Assembly (NCBI GenBank): GCA_910574635.1
Contig: CAJTCG010000007.1
Coordinates: 141,795-205,794, forward strand
Reading direction: 5' to 3'
Length of the DNA stretch: 64,000 nucleotides
Source: Oscillospiraceae bacterium
Lineage (GTDB): Bacteria; Bacillota; Clostridia; Oscillospirales; Oscillospiraceae
Below the pieces are notes generated by a model. It was not told where the DNA came from. It searched no databases and saw only the letters and a program-made list of their open reading frames with translations. The first letter of the stretch is position 1; the number at the start of each line of letters is the position of its first letter. Below are positions 15,027 to 23,759 of this stretch, piece after piece. The position numbers and the translations under genes were made by a program.

Positions 15027-16742
15027 TCAGCCGGGCGGAGTGGAGCGCAGTTTTTGACGCCGGATCGCGAAGCTGGCATGCTCCCGGGTGTCCGTGGCCT
15101 TCAAGAAGGCCAGCAGCCCCCAGGCAGACATCATGGCGGACCCGCCGTTGGAGACAAAGGGAAAGGTCACGCCCGTCAGCGGCAGAATGTCCACCGACCC
15201 AAACACATTCAAACAGGTCTGGAACACCAGCAGCGACCCGGCGGCACAGGCGGCCAGGCAGTAAAAGCTGCTCCGCCCCGCCCGGCAGGCCCGGACCGTG
15301 AAGAACGCCAGGGCCGCAATGGCCCCCACGGCGAAAAAGGCAATCACCAGCCCCCACTCCTCGCAGAGCATGCCAAAGACCAAATCCGTGTCCGCCGCCG
15401 GAACCCGGTGGAGCCAGCCGTTCCCCGCCCCCATGCCAAGCAACCCCCCGGAGGCCGCGGCGGACATGGTGCGGGTCTGCTGGTAGCCCCGGCCGGAGGC
15501 GTCCGCCCAGGCGTGGCCCCAGGCGGCGAAGCGGTCCAGAATGTAGGGCTTGAACTTCACAATCAGCCCCGCGCCGAACACCGCCCCGCCGCAGATGAGG
15601 GAGAGGGTGGCGAAGTCCCCGGAGCGGAGGTAGGCCAGCACCAGGAAGGTGACAAAGAAAATCGCCGCCGTGCCGAAGTCGCTCATCAGCCCCAGAAGGC
15701 CCACGCAGACGCCGGTGAGGACGATGAAGAGGGTCAGGTTCCGCTTGCGGAACAGCCGCTCCAGCGTGGCGGACCCGGCGAAGATATAGCAGATCTTCGC
15801 AATCTCCGAGGGCTGGAAGCTGAGGGGGCCCAGGGAAATCCAGTTCACCGCGCCGTACTTCCGGCTGCCCAGCACCAGCGTCACGGCCAAAAGGCCGATG
15901 GAGGCCGCCGCCAGAAGCCAGCGGTTCCGCTGGACCCGCCCCAAGTCCCGGAGGAAAAGCCCCAGGGTCAAAAAGAGGCCCAGCCCCAGGATTACCGCCA
16001 GGAGCTGTTTAAAGAGGCTTCCCGGGGCGCTGGAGGCCGTTACCGCCAGGGAGAGGGTGGAGAGGAAGAAGGCGATGGTCTCCATCTCAAAGCCCACGCA
16101 GCGGCTGAGCCGCAGGACGGCGGCGTAGAGCCACATCACCGCCGTCAGCCCCAAAAAGGCCAGAGGAACGGCGGGGGAGGCCTCTCCCCCGGCGGCCACC
16201 ATCAGCTGGACGCAGGCCAGGAGCTGGAACACCGTCAGCCAGAGGAAGGAGGGCCACATGGCGGCGGGGCGCTCCGCCCGGCGCTTTTCCGCCAGCTCCT
16301 CCCGCTCCTCCACGGTCTGGGGCAAAAACAGCAGCGGCACGCCCCCCAGGCTGATGGAGTCCCCCATTTTGACGGGGGCGGAGCCCTCCACCTTCTCGCC
16401 GTTGAGGAGGACGCCGCCCTTGGAATCCAGGTCGTAAAGGGTCCACTCCCCCTCCTCATTCCGGCACAGGGCGGCGTGCTGGCGGGAGACGCTGGGGTAG
16501 TTCAGCCGCACGTCGGCGCTCTTCCCCCGGCCCAGGATGTTCTCCCAGTGGGTGAGGGGCACGGAGCCCCCGCCGGGGAGGCTGAGCTGGCCCCAGGTCT
16601 CCGGCGTGTGGGGGAGGCGGAGGAGGGACCGGACGGCCCGGTAGAGGATGGCCCCCGCCAGGATGGGAAAGAGGAAGCGGACGAAGGCGGTATAGAAGGT
16701 CCCGGCGGCGGGGTATGCCGCCAGGAGTTCGGGTAAGGTCAT
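15027..16742 (-). CDS. FHA-domain SEDS protein (FtsW/RodA/SpoVE family)
   Basis: A 571-residue membrane protein. An N-terminal helix (about residues 18-38) leads to a cytoplasmic FHA domain (about 70-130: LGRGKSADVRL, SRQHA, LNGEKV), which binds phosphothreonine. The remaining residues carry ten helices of the SEDS fold, with the FQPSE motif and ending VSNGGSAMM typical of RodA/FtsW. It should polymerise peptidoglycan glycan strands, and the FHA domain suggests control by a Ser/Thr kinase of the PASTA type. The ATG at 16742 has AAAGGAGG seven bases upstream; longer frames pass through that site. The intergenic 14871-15026 contains short CCGTCC-type repeats. Confidence 0.92.
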   Translation of the reverse strand: MTLPELLAAYPAAGTFYTAFVRFLFPILAGAILYRAVRSLLRLPHTPETWGQLSLPGGGSVPLTHWENILGRGKSADVRLNYPSVSRQHAALCRNEEGEWTLYDLDSKGGVLLNGEKVEGSAPVKMGDSISLGGVPLLFLPQTVEEREELAEKRRAERPAAMWPSFLWLTVFQLLACVQLMVAAGGEASPAVPLAFLGLTAVMWLYAAVLRLSRCVGFEMETIAFFLSTLSLAVTASSAPGSLFKQLLAVILGLGLFLTLGLFLRDLGRVQRNRWLLAAASIGLLAVTLVLGSRKYGAVNWISLGPLSFQPSEIAKICYIFAGSATLERLFRKRNLTLFIVLTGVCVGLLGLMSDFGTAAIFFVTFLVLAYLRSGDFATLSLICGGAVFGAGLIVKFKPYILDRFAAWGHAWADASGRGYQQTRTMSAAASGGLLGMGAGNGWLHRVPAADTDLVFGMLCEEWGLVIAFFAVGAIAALAFFTVRACRAGRSSFYCLAACAAGSLLVFQTCLNVFGSVDILPLTGVTFPFVSNGGSAMMSAWGLLAFLKATDTREHASFAIRRQKLRSTPPG

Positions 16743-16933
16743 GAACGGGCCTCCTTTCGGAGAGATGATAGTACAGCATACCATGGTTTTCGGAAAAAAT
16801 CTACCGGAAATCAGAGCAAGGGGAGGGCGCGCCAAAAATTTCCGGCGCGCCCTTCACTTTTTCGGCGTTGTGCCGATATAGTAATTATAGATAACGTACA
16901 CCCGAAGCTCTCCTCGGGCGGAAAGGATGAACC

Positions 16934-18052
16934 ATGGAAGGCGTAAAAAGCAGCCTGGGCGAATATGTACAGTTTGGAAAGTGGACGTTTAAAAACGCCA
17001 CGGACCAGCTCCGGAAGGTGACGGACCCGGAGGAGATCCGGAAATTCCAGGAGAACTGCGTGGTCTTCAACCCCACGGTGGAGGAGCAGAAGGACCGCTT
17101 CCGGGCGGAGTTCAGCGACTTCGCTATGGACAAAAACCCCATAATCTCCGACGTGAAGCGGGAGGTATACAGCCAGGCGGAGGCGGCCATCGGCAGGTTT
17201 TTTGACGGGACGATTTCGGCGGAGGAGCTGGCCGATAGCTACCAGAGCCTGTCCGACCGGCTCATGGACGCCTGTAAGGACCGGGGATACCCCATGCCCC
17301 TATGGGGCGGCATGATGGGCCCCGCTTTTCAGGAGACCTTTTACGGCGAGTTCCGCCGCATGGTCCTGGACGAGGCCGTGAACCGGAACAACGCCGAGGG
17401 GAAACAGTATATCACCGGGGAAATGAACGCCCAGGGGAATTGGAAATACTACAACTCGGACTATTACTTCCAGAGCGAGAACGCCGTTTCCGCCCTGACG
17501 GAGAAGTTTACCGCCATGGCGAAGGAGCGGGGCTGGGAGGAGACGGTTTCCGTCCCGGACTACAAGGCCAAGGGGCTGAACCTCTATTACAATTTCAACT
17601 CCGCCCTGTCCAACCACTTCAACGTGGACGACCAGTTTGTCATGGACCCGGATCAGGCCCCGCCCAAGGACTTCCGCTGGTTCTACCAGTCCGGCGGGAA
17701 CAACGGGAAGACGGGCTTTGTTACCTCCCTGACTATGGAGCACCCGGACGGCACCACCACCTTCATTGATTACACCAAGCCGGGCTTTGACTCCACAGAC
17801 CCCGCCAAGGGGACCACCTGGGCCGCCTGCAAGGACGAGGGCGGGACATGGCGGTATGAGAGTGCGGACTTTACCTATGACTTTTCCAGGGACGATTTGA
17901 AAAACGTGGCCGCTCTGCTGAAATTCTCCGGCCAGTCCGGCAAGGCCCAGGAGGCCGCGAACCAGTTCTTGAAAAACCTTCAGCTCTACCCAGGCGGCTA
18001 TTTCAGCCGCTTCCCCCAATACGGAAATCTGGGCATGAACCTGCGGGCGTAG
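16934..18052 (+). CDS. Protein of unknown function, first gene of a three-gene operon
   Basis: A 372-residue soluble protein starting MEGVKSSLGEYVQFGKWTFK. No signal peptide, membrane helix or recognisable catalytic motif is seen. It is rich in aromatic residues, with helical N-terminal half (ISDVKREVYSQAEAAIGRFFDGTISAEELADSY) and a Tyr/Asp/Gly-rich C-terminal half ending in GNLGMNLRA. The ATG has CGGAAAGGA upstream. The next gene follows after 29 bases. Unknown families of this kind with short disordered N-termini are seen in other Clostridia, but I cannot name it. Confidence 0.75.
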   Translation: MEGVKSSLGEYVQFGKWTFKNATDQLRKVTDPEEIRKFQENCVVFNPTVEEQKDRFRAEFSDFAMDKNPIISDVKREVYSQAEAAIGRFFDGTISAEELADSYQSLSDRLMDACKDRGYPMPLWGGMMGPAFQETFYGEFRRMVLDEAVNRNNAEGKQYITGEMNAQGNWKYYNSDYYFQSENAVSALTEKFTAMAKERGWEETVSVPDYKAKGLNLYYNFNSALSNHFNVDDQFVMDPDQAPPKDFRWFYQSGGNNGKTGFVTSLTMEHPDGTTTFIDYTKPGFDSTDPAKGTTWAACKDEGGTWRYESADFTYDFSRDDLKNVAALLKFSGQSGKAQEAANQFLKNLQLYPGGYFSRFPQYGNLGMNLRA

Positions 18053-18081
18053 CCCCGGGCGGCCCGAAAGGAGGCCCCGCC

Positions 18082-18816
18082 ATGTCCGGCATGCAAGTGA
18101 ACAGCACCGCCGCCTCCGCGGCCTCCTCCTGGCAGGAACGGAGCGCCCCGGAAGCCTCCCGTGAAAAGGAGGACGCCTCCCTCACCATCTGCGAGATGAT
18201 GAAGGAGGCCCGGGAAAAGGCCGACGCCGCCCGGGACAAACTCAATTCCATCAAGCCCAAGCCCCGCTATGGCGACGCGCCCATGGAGGCGTACGCCCGG
18301 CTGGCCCGGGCGAAACGGTCCTCGGAGGTCAACGCCGCCGCCGGATTCGCCCGGCGGCAGATTGTCCGCCTCCAGAGCGCCAAGCGGACGGACCCGGACA
18401 ACGCCAAGCGGATTCAGGCCGCCATCAACCAGCTCCAGAAGGCCGTCCAGCGGGCGGGGAAGAAGAACCGGGACCTGGAGCGGGAGCGCGTCGCCCAGGC
18501 CCGGCAGAAAAAATTACAGCAGGAGAAGCGGAGCCGGGAGGCCCGCCGCCAGAAGCAGGAGCTTTTGCGCAAGCAGGCCATGCGGCGGATTCGGGAATCC
18601 GGCTATCTCCGGGAGGCGGAAGTGGACAATCGGATGCAGGCGCACATCGCCGCCGTGGACATGGAACTGCGGGAACAGGCCCAGAAGCTGGCCTCTTCCT
18701 TCCAGCCCTCCATGGAGCTGGTGGCGAAGCAGTATGCCGCGGACAGCGCCGCCATGGCGCTGCCGGAGGAGCTGCCCGCCGCCCCCGCCGGTGGGGAAAT
18801 TGATTTGCAGGCGTAA
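18082..18816 (+). CDS. Coiled-coil protein of unknown function, second gene of operon
   Basis: A 244-residue highly charged protein. A Ser/Ala-rich disordered N-terminus (residues 1-30) is followed by a Lys/Arg/Gln-rich region predicted to be almost wholly helical (about 85-175), with QAAINQLQKAVQRAGKKNRDLERE in the middle, and an Ala-rich C-terminus ending GGEIDLQA. No enzyme motif is visible. AAAGGAGG lies nine bases before the ATG. It sits between two other unknown genes on the same strand, so the three are likely made together and may form a complex or a scaffold. Confidence 0.72.
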   Translation: MSGMQVNSTAASAASSWQERSAPEASREKEDASLTICEMMKEAREKADAARDKLNSIKPKPRYGDAPMEAYARLARAKRSSEVNAAAGFARRQIVRLQSAKRTDPDNAKRIQAAINQLQKAVQRAGKKNRDLERERVAQARQKKLQQEKRSREARRQKQELLRKQAMRRIRESGYLREAEVDNRMQAHIAAVDMELREQAQKLASSFQPSMELVAKQYAADSAAMALPEELPAAPAGGEIDLQA

Positions 18817-18849
18817 GCCAAGTTTATGCGATTGAAGGAATGAACCGGC

Positions 18850-19860
18850 ATGAGAATTGAAAACGCACTCCAGGCCCGCCCGGAATACCGGAAAACCACG
18901 GCCTCAGCCACACCGTCAAAAACCTTCGGGCAGGTGATGCAGACGGCCAAAGCCCAGGACCGCTACGTCCCCAGCACCCCGCAGCCCCGGTCGGAGCCGG
19001 AGTTTTCCCTGGCGGAGCGGACGTATTATGGAAGTGTTACCGTCAGCAACGCAACCCAAGCAAAGCTGAAGCAGTTGGCGGAAATAGATCGGCAAGCCGA
19101 CTACACCGGCATGAGTCCGGAGGAAATCTATGCGGAAATCTGGAACCGCTATGATGAAGCCTTTGGGGGAGATATGATCGCCATTAAAGGCTATATCGCC
19201 GGACCCGCAGAATGGTGTGTGGTTAATAACCAGTTTTGCGACGAAGTTACGCGCCATATTTTCAACCCCGCCATAAATGCCGCCTGGAAAGAGGGCGTGG
19301 AACTGGACGGCAGACCGTATACGGAATGGACCTATGAGGAAAAAACCGCCCTGGACCGTTCATGCAGGGAGAAAGCGGACAAGGTCGTTTTTGACGCTAA
19401 GATGAAGGTTTTTGGTTACGATGGAATGAGCTTTGATGAACGGGAAGCGGCAATTCGGGAGAAATATGCTGGCAAAAATACAACCATAGATTTTTTAAAA
19501 ATGCAAAATGAACTACAAGAAACCGGCGTCCTAAACAATAAGATGGGGTGGGAATCGGCACGTCTCTACCGCGCCATGCTGGAGGTCCAGCTTGAAGATC
19601 TCTTTAATCCGAACAGCATTTCTGCGGTTGGATACGAAAAGCATTCTCTCATGACGGCGGACCAATGGTACCGTGTGGCGGACCAGCCCTTTGACACGGC
19701 CCAATTCGCGGCCGCAATGAAGGACAATTTGCACCGAGTCAGCGGCCATAACGGCTGGACCGAGGACTACGTGAAGCTGCTGGAGGGGCTCTTTGACCAC
19801 TTTATCACCGGAGCGGCGGACGACGGCCTGGACTCTCTGCTGGATGCGGCCATTGAATAA
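18850..19860 (+). CDS. Protein of unknown function, third gene of operon
   Basis: A 336-residue soluble protein. The N-terminus (MRIENALQARPEYRKTT, then KTFGQVMQTAKAQ) looks like a disordered export or docking segment, and the body is helical (TQAKLKQLAEIDRQADYTGM, then SPEEIYAEIWNRYDEAFG). This body resembles uncharacterised Bacillus/Clostridia proteins of the DUF4885/DUF3879 kind, but I am not sure of that match. GAAGGAA lies upstream of the ATG. Codon use in the middle is less GC-rich than the two genes before it. A terminator follows the stop directly. Confidence 0.72.
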   Translation: MRIENALQARPEYRKTTASATPSKTFGQVMQTAKAQDRYVPSTPQPRSEPEFSLAERTYYGSVTVSNATQAKLKQLAEIDRQADYTGMSPEEIYAEIWNRYDEAFGGDMIAIKGYIAGPAEWCVVNNQFCDEVTRHIFNPAINAAWKEGVELDGRPYTEWTYEEKTALDRSCREKADKVVFDAKMKVFGYDGMSFDEREAAIREKYAGKNTTIDFLKMQNELQETGVLNNKMGWESARLYRAMLEVQLEDLFNPNSISAVGYEKHSLMTADQWYRVADQPFDTAQFAAAMKDNLHRVSGHNGWTEDYVKLLEGLFDHFITGAADDGLDSLLDAAIE

Positions 19861-19862
19861 CA

Positions 19863-19896
19863 AACGGCGGGACCCCTGGGGGCCCCGCCGTTTTTA
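19863..19896 (+). terminator. Terminator of the three-gene operon
   Basis: AACGGCGGG..CCCGCCGTT with GGGACCCC/GGGGCC inside, then TTTTT. It also lies at the end of the convergent DUF4317 gene. Confidence 0.85.
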
Positions 19897-21057
19897 TGTG
19901 CTCGCGCCGCTCTCCGGCTCCTCCGCCGTCACCTCCACGGGAAGGCCGTTGACCTCCACGTCCTCCCCGGCGGGAATGAGGAGGTACTTCCGCCCGTCGA
20001 TGACCCGGGTTTCCACCAGATAGCTGTAGGCCGGGTCCAGGGAAATGGTGGCCTGTTCCGTCTTCACGTCGAAGCGCTTGGCGTCGATGAGGTTTTCCGG
20101 GTTCAGCGCCGCGCCGCCGAAGGCCTCGCCGCACTGGGCCTGGAAGGCCGCCGCCCGCTCCTCCGCCACGCCGCACTCCCGGAGGATGCCCCCGATCTCC
20201 CCGGCGGAGAGGGCCAGGGGCTCCGCCTCCTTGTCCTCGCGGTTCGCCTCGATTTTCTCCAGCAGCCGCCCGTGGACCGCCTGGACCACCTCCAGGCTGC
20301 ACGCGCCCTCCAGCGCCCCGGAGAGGGCCCCCTGGAAGGCCTCCTTCTGCTCGGCGGCGGACATGGGGGGCTCCGTGCGGAAGACGGCGTCCAGGAACTC
20401 CTGGTGAATCTGGTCCGGCTTCCGGGAGTAGAAGAGGGCGTTGTAGATGTTCGCCGCCCGGTCGTCGAAGGCGGGGAAGAGGAAGCCCAGCTCCGGGGCG
20501 GAGACCACCTGCCCGGCGGCGCAGCTGTGGAACTCGTTTTCCCCGGGGAAATAGCCCAGCTCCATTTTGCAGGCCTTCACCGGGCAGATGCTGCATAGGA
20601 TGTAGGAGAAGACCTCGTCCGAGCCGTCGGGGTCGGCCTCCCCGTCCCGCCCCCGGCGGGGCACGTCGTAGGCGTCGTGGGCCAGGAGGATTAGATAGTT
20701 GCTGTCCCCCATGTCCAGGGCGTCAATCACGGCGCGGTAGAAGGTTTCCCGGATTTCCCCGTCCTTCAGCCCGGACTCCCGGAGGGCGGAGAGGAGGCGG
20801 TGCTCGTCGCTGTCCATCACCTGGGCGGTGGAGAAGACCACGTCGATGAGGTGCTTCCCCAGGGTCCCGGAGAGGGACTTTTTCAAAAGGCTTAAGTACT
20901 TCTCCGCCTCCTCCAGGGGCATGTTCCCCAGGGACTCGTCCAGATAGGAGATGATCTCCCGGCTGGAGCCGTTGACATAGCAGCCGTAAACCCGGCTGAC
21001 GGCGGATTTCTCCGGCCGGAAGCGGCGGCGGAGCTCGCTGACTTCTTTTCCGTTCAT
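19894..21057 (-). CDS. DUF4317 family protein
   Basis: A 387-residue soluble protein of a family common in gut Clostridia (starts MNGKEVSELRRRFRPEKSAVSRVYGCYVN). Conserved stretches include YLSLLKKSLSG, and a C-terminal LIDAKRFDVKTEQATISLDPAYSYLVETRVIDGRKYLLI. It has no membrane or secretion signal and no known activity. I start it at 21057 because GAGGT lies six bases upstream; the frame continues to 21114 without a better site. It is a single-gene unit. Confidence 0.88.
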   Translation of the reverse strand: MNGKEVSELRRRFRPEKSAVSRVYGCYVNGSSREIISYLDESLGNMPLEEAEKYLSLLKKSLSGTLGKHLIDVVFSTAQVMDSDEHRLLSALRESGLKDGEIRETFYRAVIDALDMGDSNYLILLAHDAYDVPRRGRDGEADPDGSDEVFSYILCSICPVKACKMELGYFPGENEFHSCAAGQVVSAPELGFLFPAFDDRAANIYNALFYSRKPDQIHQEFLDAVFRTEPPMSAAEQKEAFQGALSGALEGACSLEVVQAVHGRLLEKIEANREDKEAEPLALSAGEIGGILRECGVAEERAAAFQAQCGEAFGGAALNPENLIDAKRFDVKTEQATISLDPAYSYLVETRVIDGRKYLLIPAGEDVEVNGLPVEVTAEEPESGAST

Positions 21058-21207
21058 AGCGTTACCTCGCAGTTTGGCGGCGGAGCCGCCGGGATGTTCC
21101 GACAGTGTTGTCAAACATCTATTCTACTGGAAATCGGCGGAAAATGCAACCGCTTTTTTCATCCCGGCCCAAAGGTGTAAATTTCCTGTAAAGAACTCCG
21201 GGATTCC

Positions 21208-21237
21208 TTGCGGAAGGGGCCGGTTTTGTGCTAAGAT
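21208..21237 (+). promoter_or_regulatory. Probable promoter of the DUF1538/P-II operon
   Basis: TTGCGG (21208-21213), 18 bases, TAAGAT (21232-21237), 42 bases before the GTG start. Confidence 0.5.
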
Positions 21238-21278
21238 AGGCCATATTTCCAATTTCGTTTCAAGAGGGGGCGGAGCGC

Positions 21279-22820
21279 GTGGGCAGGCTTGGACATTGGA
21301 GGGACCGGATGGGCCGGACCAGGACCGTCCTGGGCGAGAAGGTCCGGGAGGCCCTGGCCTCCGTGCTGCCCATTACGGCCATTGTGCTGGTCCTCTGCCT
21401 CACCGTGGCCCCCCTGCCGGTGGATGCGCTGCTGGCCTTCCTGGCGGGGGCGGTGCTGCTGATTCTGGGCATGGGCTTTTTCACCCTGGGGGCGGAGGCC
21501 GCCATGACCCCCATCGGCGAGCAGGTGGGCGCCCACATGGCAAACTCCCGGAAGGTCTGGGTCATTGTCTCCGTCAGCTTCCTCATCGGCGTGGTGGTCA
21601 CCATCTCGGAGCCGGACCTCCAGGTCCTGGCCTCCCAGGTCCCCGGCATTCCCAACGCGGTGCTCATCGGGGCCGTGGCCGCCGGGGTGGGGGTCTTCCT
21701 GGTGGTGGCCCTGCTGCGCATCCTGTTTCAGATTTCCCTCCAGTGGCTGCTGGTGGGGTCTTACGCCGTGGTCTTCCTCCTGGCGGCGTTCTTCGTGCCG
21801 GGGGACTTTCTGGCGGTGGCCTTCGACTCCGGCGGCGTCACCACCGGGCCCATGACGGTGCCGTTCATCATGGCCTTAGGCCTGGGCGTTTCCTCCATCC
21901 GAAGCGACGAGAACGCCGCCCAGGACAGCTTCGGCCTGGTAGCCCTTTGCTCCGTGGGGCCCATTCTGGCGGTGCTGATTCTGGCCATGCTGTTCCCTGC
22001 CTCCGGGGCCTACAGCCCCTCCGCCATGCCCCAGGCGGCGGACAGCCGGGAGCTGGGGGGCCTGTTCCTCTCCGCCTTCCCGGAGTACGCCGTGGAGGTC
22101 TTCAAGAGCCTCTTCCCCATCGCCGCCTTCTTCGGGGTGTTCCAGGTCCTGGCCCTGCGGCTGAAGCGGAAGAAGGTCTGGAAAATCGTCATCGGCCTCC
22201 TGTATACCTACATTGGCCTGGCCCTCTTCCTCACGGGGGTCAACGTGGGCTTTCTCCCGGCGGGCACGTACCTGGGACGGCAGATCGCCGCCCTGCCCTT
22301 CAACTGGCTGCTGGTGCCCACCGGCATGCTGATGGGCTGGTTCATCGTCCAGGCGGAGCCGGCGGTTCATGTGCTGAACAGGCAGGTGGAGGAGATCACC
22401 TCCGGGGCCATCCCCGGCGGGGCCATGAGCGCCAGCCTCTCCATCGGCGTGGCGGCGTCCATCGGCCTTGCCATGGTGCGGGTGCTGACGGGGGTGTCCA
22501 TCTTCGCCTTTTTGGTGCCGGGGTATCTTCTGGCGGTGGTCCTCAGCTTCTTCGTGCCGAAGATGTTTACCTCCATCGCCTTCGACTCCGGCGGCGTGGC
22601 CTCGGGCCCCATGACGGCCACGTTCCTGCTGCCCTTCGCCATGGGGGCCTGCGAGGCCCTGGGGGGCAGCATCGTCACCGACGCCTTCGGGGTCGTCGCC
22701 ATGGTGGCCATGACGCCGCTTTTGACCATCCAGCTCCTGGGCCTTGCCTACCAGTGGAAGCTGAAGGCCCAGCTGGCCCAGGCGGCGGAGGACGAGGAGA
22801 TCATCGACCTTGCGTATTGA
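21279..22820 (+). CDS. DUF1538 membrane protein, tandem-duplicated
   Basis: A 513-residue polytopic protein with about fourteen helices. It is an internal duplication: AFDSGGVTTGPMTVPFIMALG near residue 190 reappears as AFDSGGVASGPMTATFLLPFA near 435, and each half contains a VVTISEPDLQVLA/FIVQAEPAVHVLN-type segment. This is the DUF1538 family, probably an ion or small-molecule transporter, function unproven. GTG at 21279 is preceded by GGGGGCGGAG; an ATG at 21309 is possible. A two-domain P-II protein follows after 39 bases, and P-II proteins usually gate membrane transporters, so the pair is likely a regulated channel. Confidence 0.87.
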   Translation: MGRLGHWRDRMGRTRTVLGEKVREALASVLPITAIVLVLCLTVAPLPVDALLAFLAGAVLLILGMGFFTLGAEAAMTPIGEQVGAHMANSRKVWVIVSVSFLIGVVVTISEPDLQVLASQVPGIPNAVLIGAVAAGVGVFLVVALLRILFQISLQWLLVGSYAVVFLLAAFFVPGDFLAVAFDSGGVTTGPMTVPFIMALGLGVSSIRSDENAAQDSFGLVALCSVGPILAVLILAMLFPASGAYSPSAMPQAADSRELGGLFLSAFPEYAVEVFKSLFPIAAFFGVFQVLALRLKRKKVWKIVIGLLYTYIGLALFLTGVNVGFLPAGTYLGRQIAALPFNWLLVPTGMLMGWFIVQAEPAVHVLNRQVEEITSGAIPGGAMSASLSIGVAASIGLAMVRVLTGVSIFAFLVPGYLLAVVLSFFVPKMFTSIAFDSGGVASGPMTATFLLPFAMGACEALGGSIVTDAFGVVAMVAMTPLLTIQLLGLAYQWKLKAQLAQAAEDEEIIDLAY

Positions 22821-22859
22821 GTTTACGCGCGAAAGCGCTTTGAGAGGGGAGGCCCGCCT

Positions 22860-23528
22860 GTGGACAGAGCCGTTCTCATGATCGTCATCACGGACCGGAG
22901 CCGGGGCGGGGAGTTCGCCGCCTGGTTCCAGGCCCAGGGGGCCACGCTGGTGCTCTCGGCCCTGGGCCAGGGCACCGCCGCCACGGAGGTGCTGGACTAC
23001 CTGGGGCTGGAGGCCACGGAGAAGGCGGTGCTGCTGCTGGCGGCCCCCCGGTCGGGGCGGCTGGTGCGCAAAGCGGCCCGGGAGCTGTGGCTGGACGTGC
23101 CGGGGCGGGGCATTTTGATGGCCGTGCCCATTTCCAGCGTGGGCGGGGCCCGGGCCAGGGACTATCTGCTGTCATGGCAGGGGGAGGAGGACGACATGGA
23201 TAGGGAAATCACCCACGAGCTCATCGTGGTCATCGCCAACCGGGGCCACACGGACCAGGTGATGGACGCCGCCCGCTCCGCCGGAGCCGCCGGAGGCACC
23301 ACCATCCACGCCAAGGGCACCGGGACGGAGCTGGCGAGAAAGTTCTTGGGCGTGTCCCTGGCGGCAGAGAAGGAGATCGTCTTCATCCTGGCCAAGGAAG
23401 CGGCCCGGAAGCCCATTATGAAAGCCGTCATGACCCAGGCGGGGATGCATACCAAGGCCCAGGCCGTGGTCTTCTCCCTGCCGGTGACGGATCTGGCGGG
23501 GCTGCGGCTGCTGGAAGAGGACGGGTGA
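22860..23528 (+). CDS. P-II-like signal protein with two tandem domains
   Basis: A 222-residue cytoplasmic protein made of two ferredoxin-like P-II-type domains (about 1-110 and 115-222), each with beta-alpha-beta halves; the second has HELIVVIANRGHTDQVMDAARSAGA, then GTTIHAKGTG where the T-loop would be. The classical uridylylated Tyr is not evident. GTG start. Linked to the DUF1538 protein, it probably binds a nucleotide and controls that protein, as GlnK does AmtB. Confidence 0.83.
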   Translation: MDRAVLMIVITDRSRGGEFAAWFQAQGATLVLSALGQGTAATEVLDYLGLEATEKAVLLLAAPRSGRLVRKAARELWLDVPGRGILMAVPISSVGGARARDYLLSWQGEEDDMDREITHELIVVIANRGHTDQVMDAARSAGAAGGTTIHAKGTGTELARKFLGVSLAAEKEIVFILAKEAARKPIMKAVMTQAGMHTKAQAVVFSLPVTDLAGLRLLEEDG

Positions 23529-23562
23529 GGAAGCTCCTCGGGCCGGCCGATGCATGGCTGGA

Positions 23563-23591
23563 GGAATGGACTGACCAGGGGGTCAGGCCCC
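23563..23591. repeat. Dispersed 29-bp repeat, copy 2
   Basis: Reverse complement of 1848-1876 with one mismatch. It lies just after the P-II gene. Confidence 0.7.
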
Positions 23592-23645
23592 ACAGGAGGG
23601 TTTTCCCAGTTGGCGGAACGGCGGCGTTTTGAGATTAAAATAAAC

Positions 23646-23680
23646 AGGCCCGGAGCTGTTTTGCTCCGGGCCTCTTTCGT
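23646..23680 (+). terminator. Terminator of the DUF1538/P-II operon
   Basis: AGGCCCGGAGC TGTTTT GCTCCGGGCCT followed by CTTTCGTT. A second hairpin, GATACTTTC..GAAAGTATC (23738-23761), lies across the stop of the convergent antiporter gene. Confidence 0.75.
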
Positions 23681-23759
23681 TGCCGTCGCTCCGGCCCGGT
23701 CTATCGCCAGACTGTCAGAGCGTGTTAAAGTTCTTTGGATACTTTCTTTCAAGAAAGTA

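Noticed and set aside
13644..16736. Long plus-strand frames opposite the PBP and SEDS genes
   Set aside because: Shadows of two well-identified genes; no motif, binding site or plausible composition.
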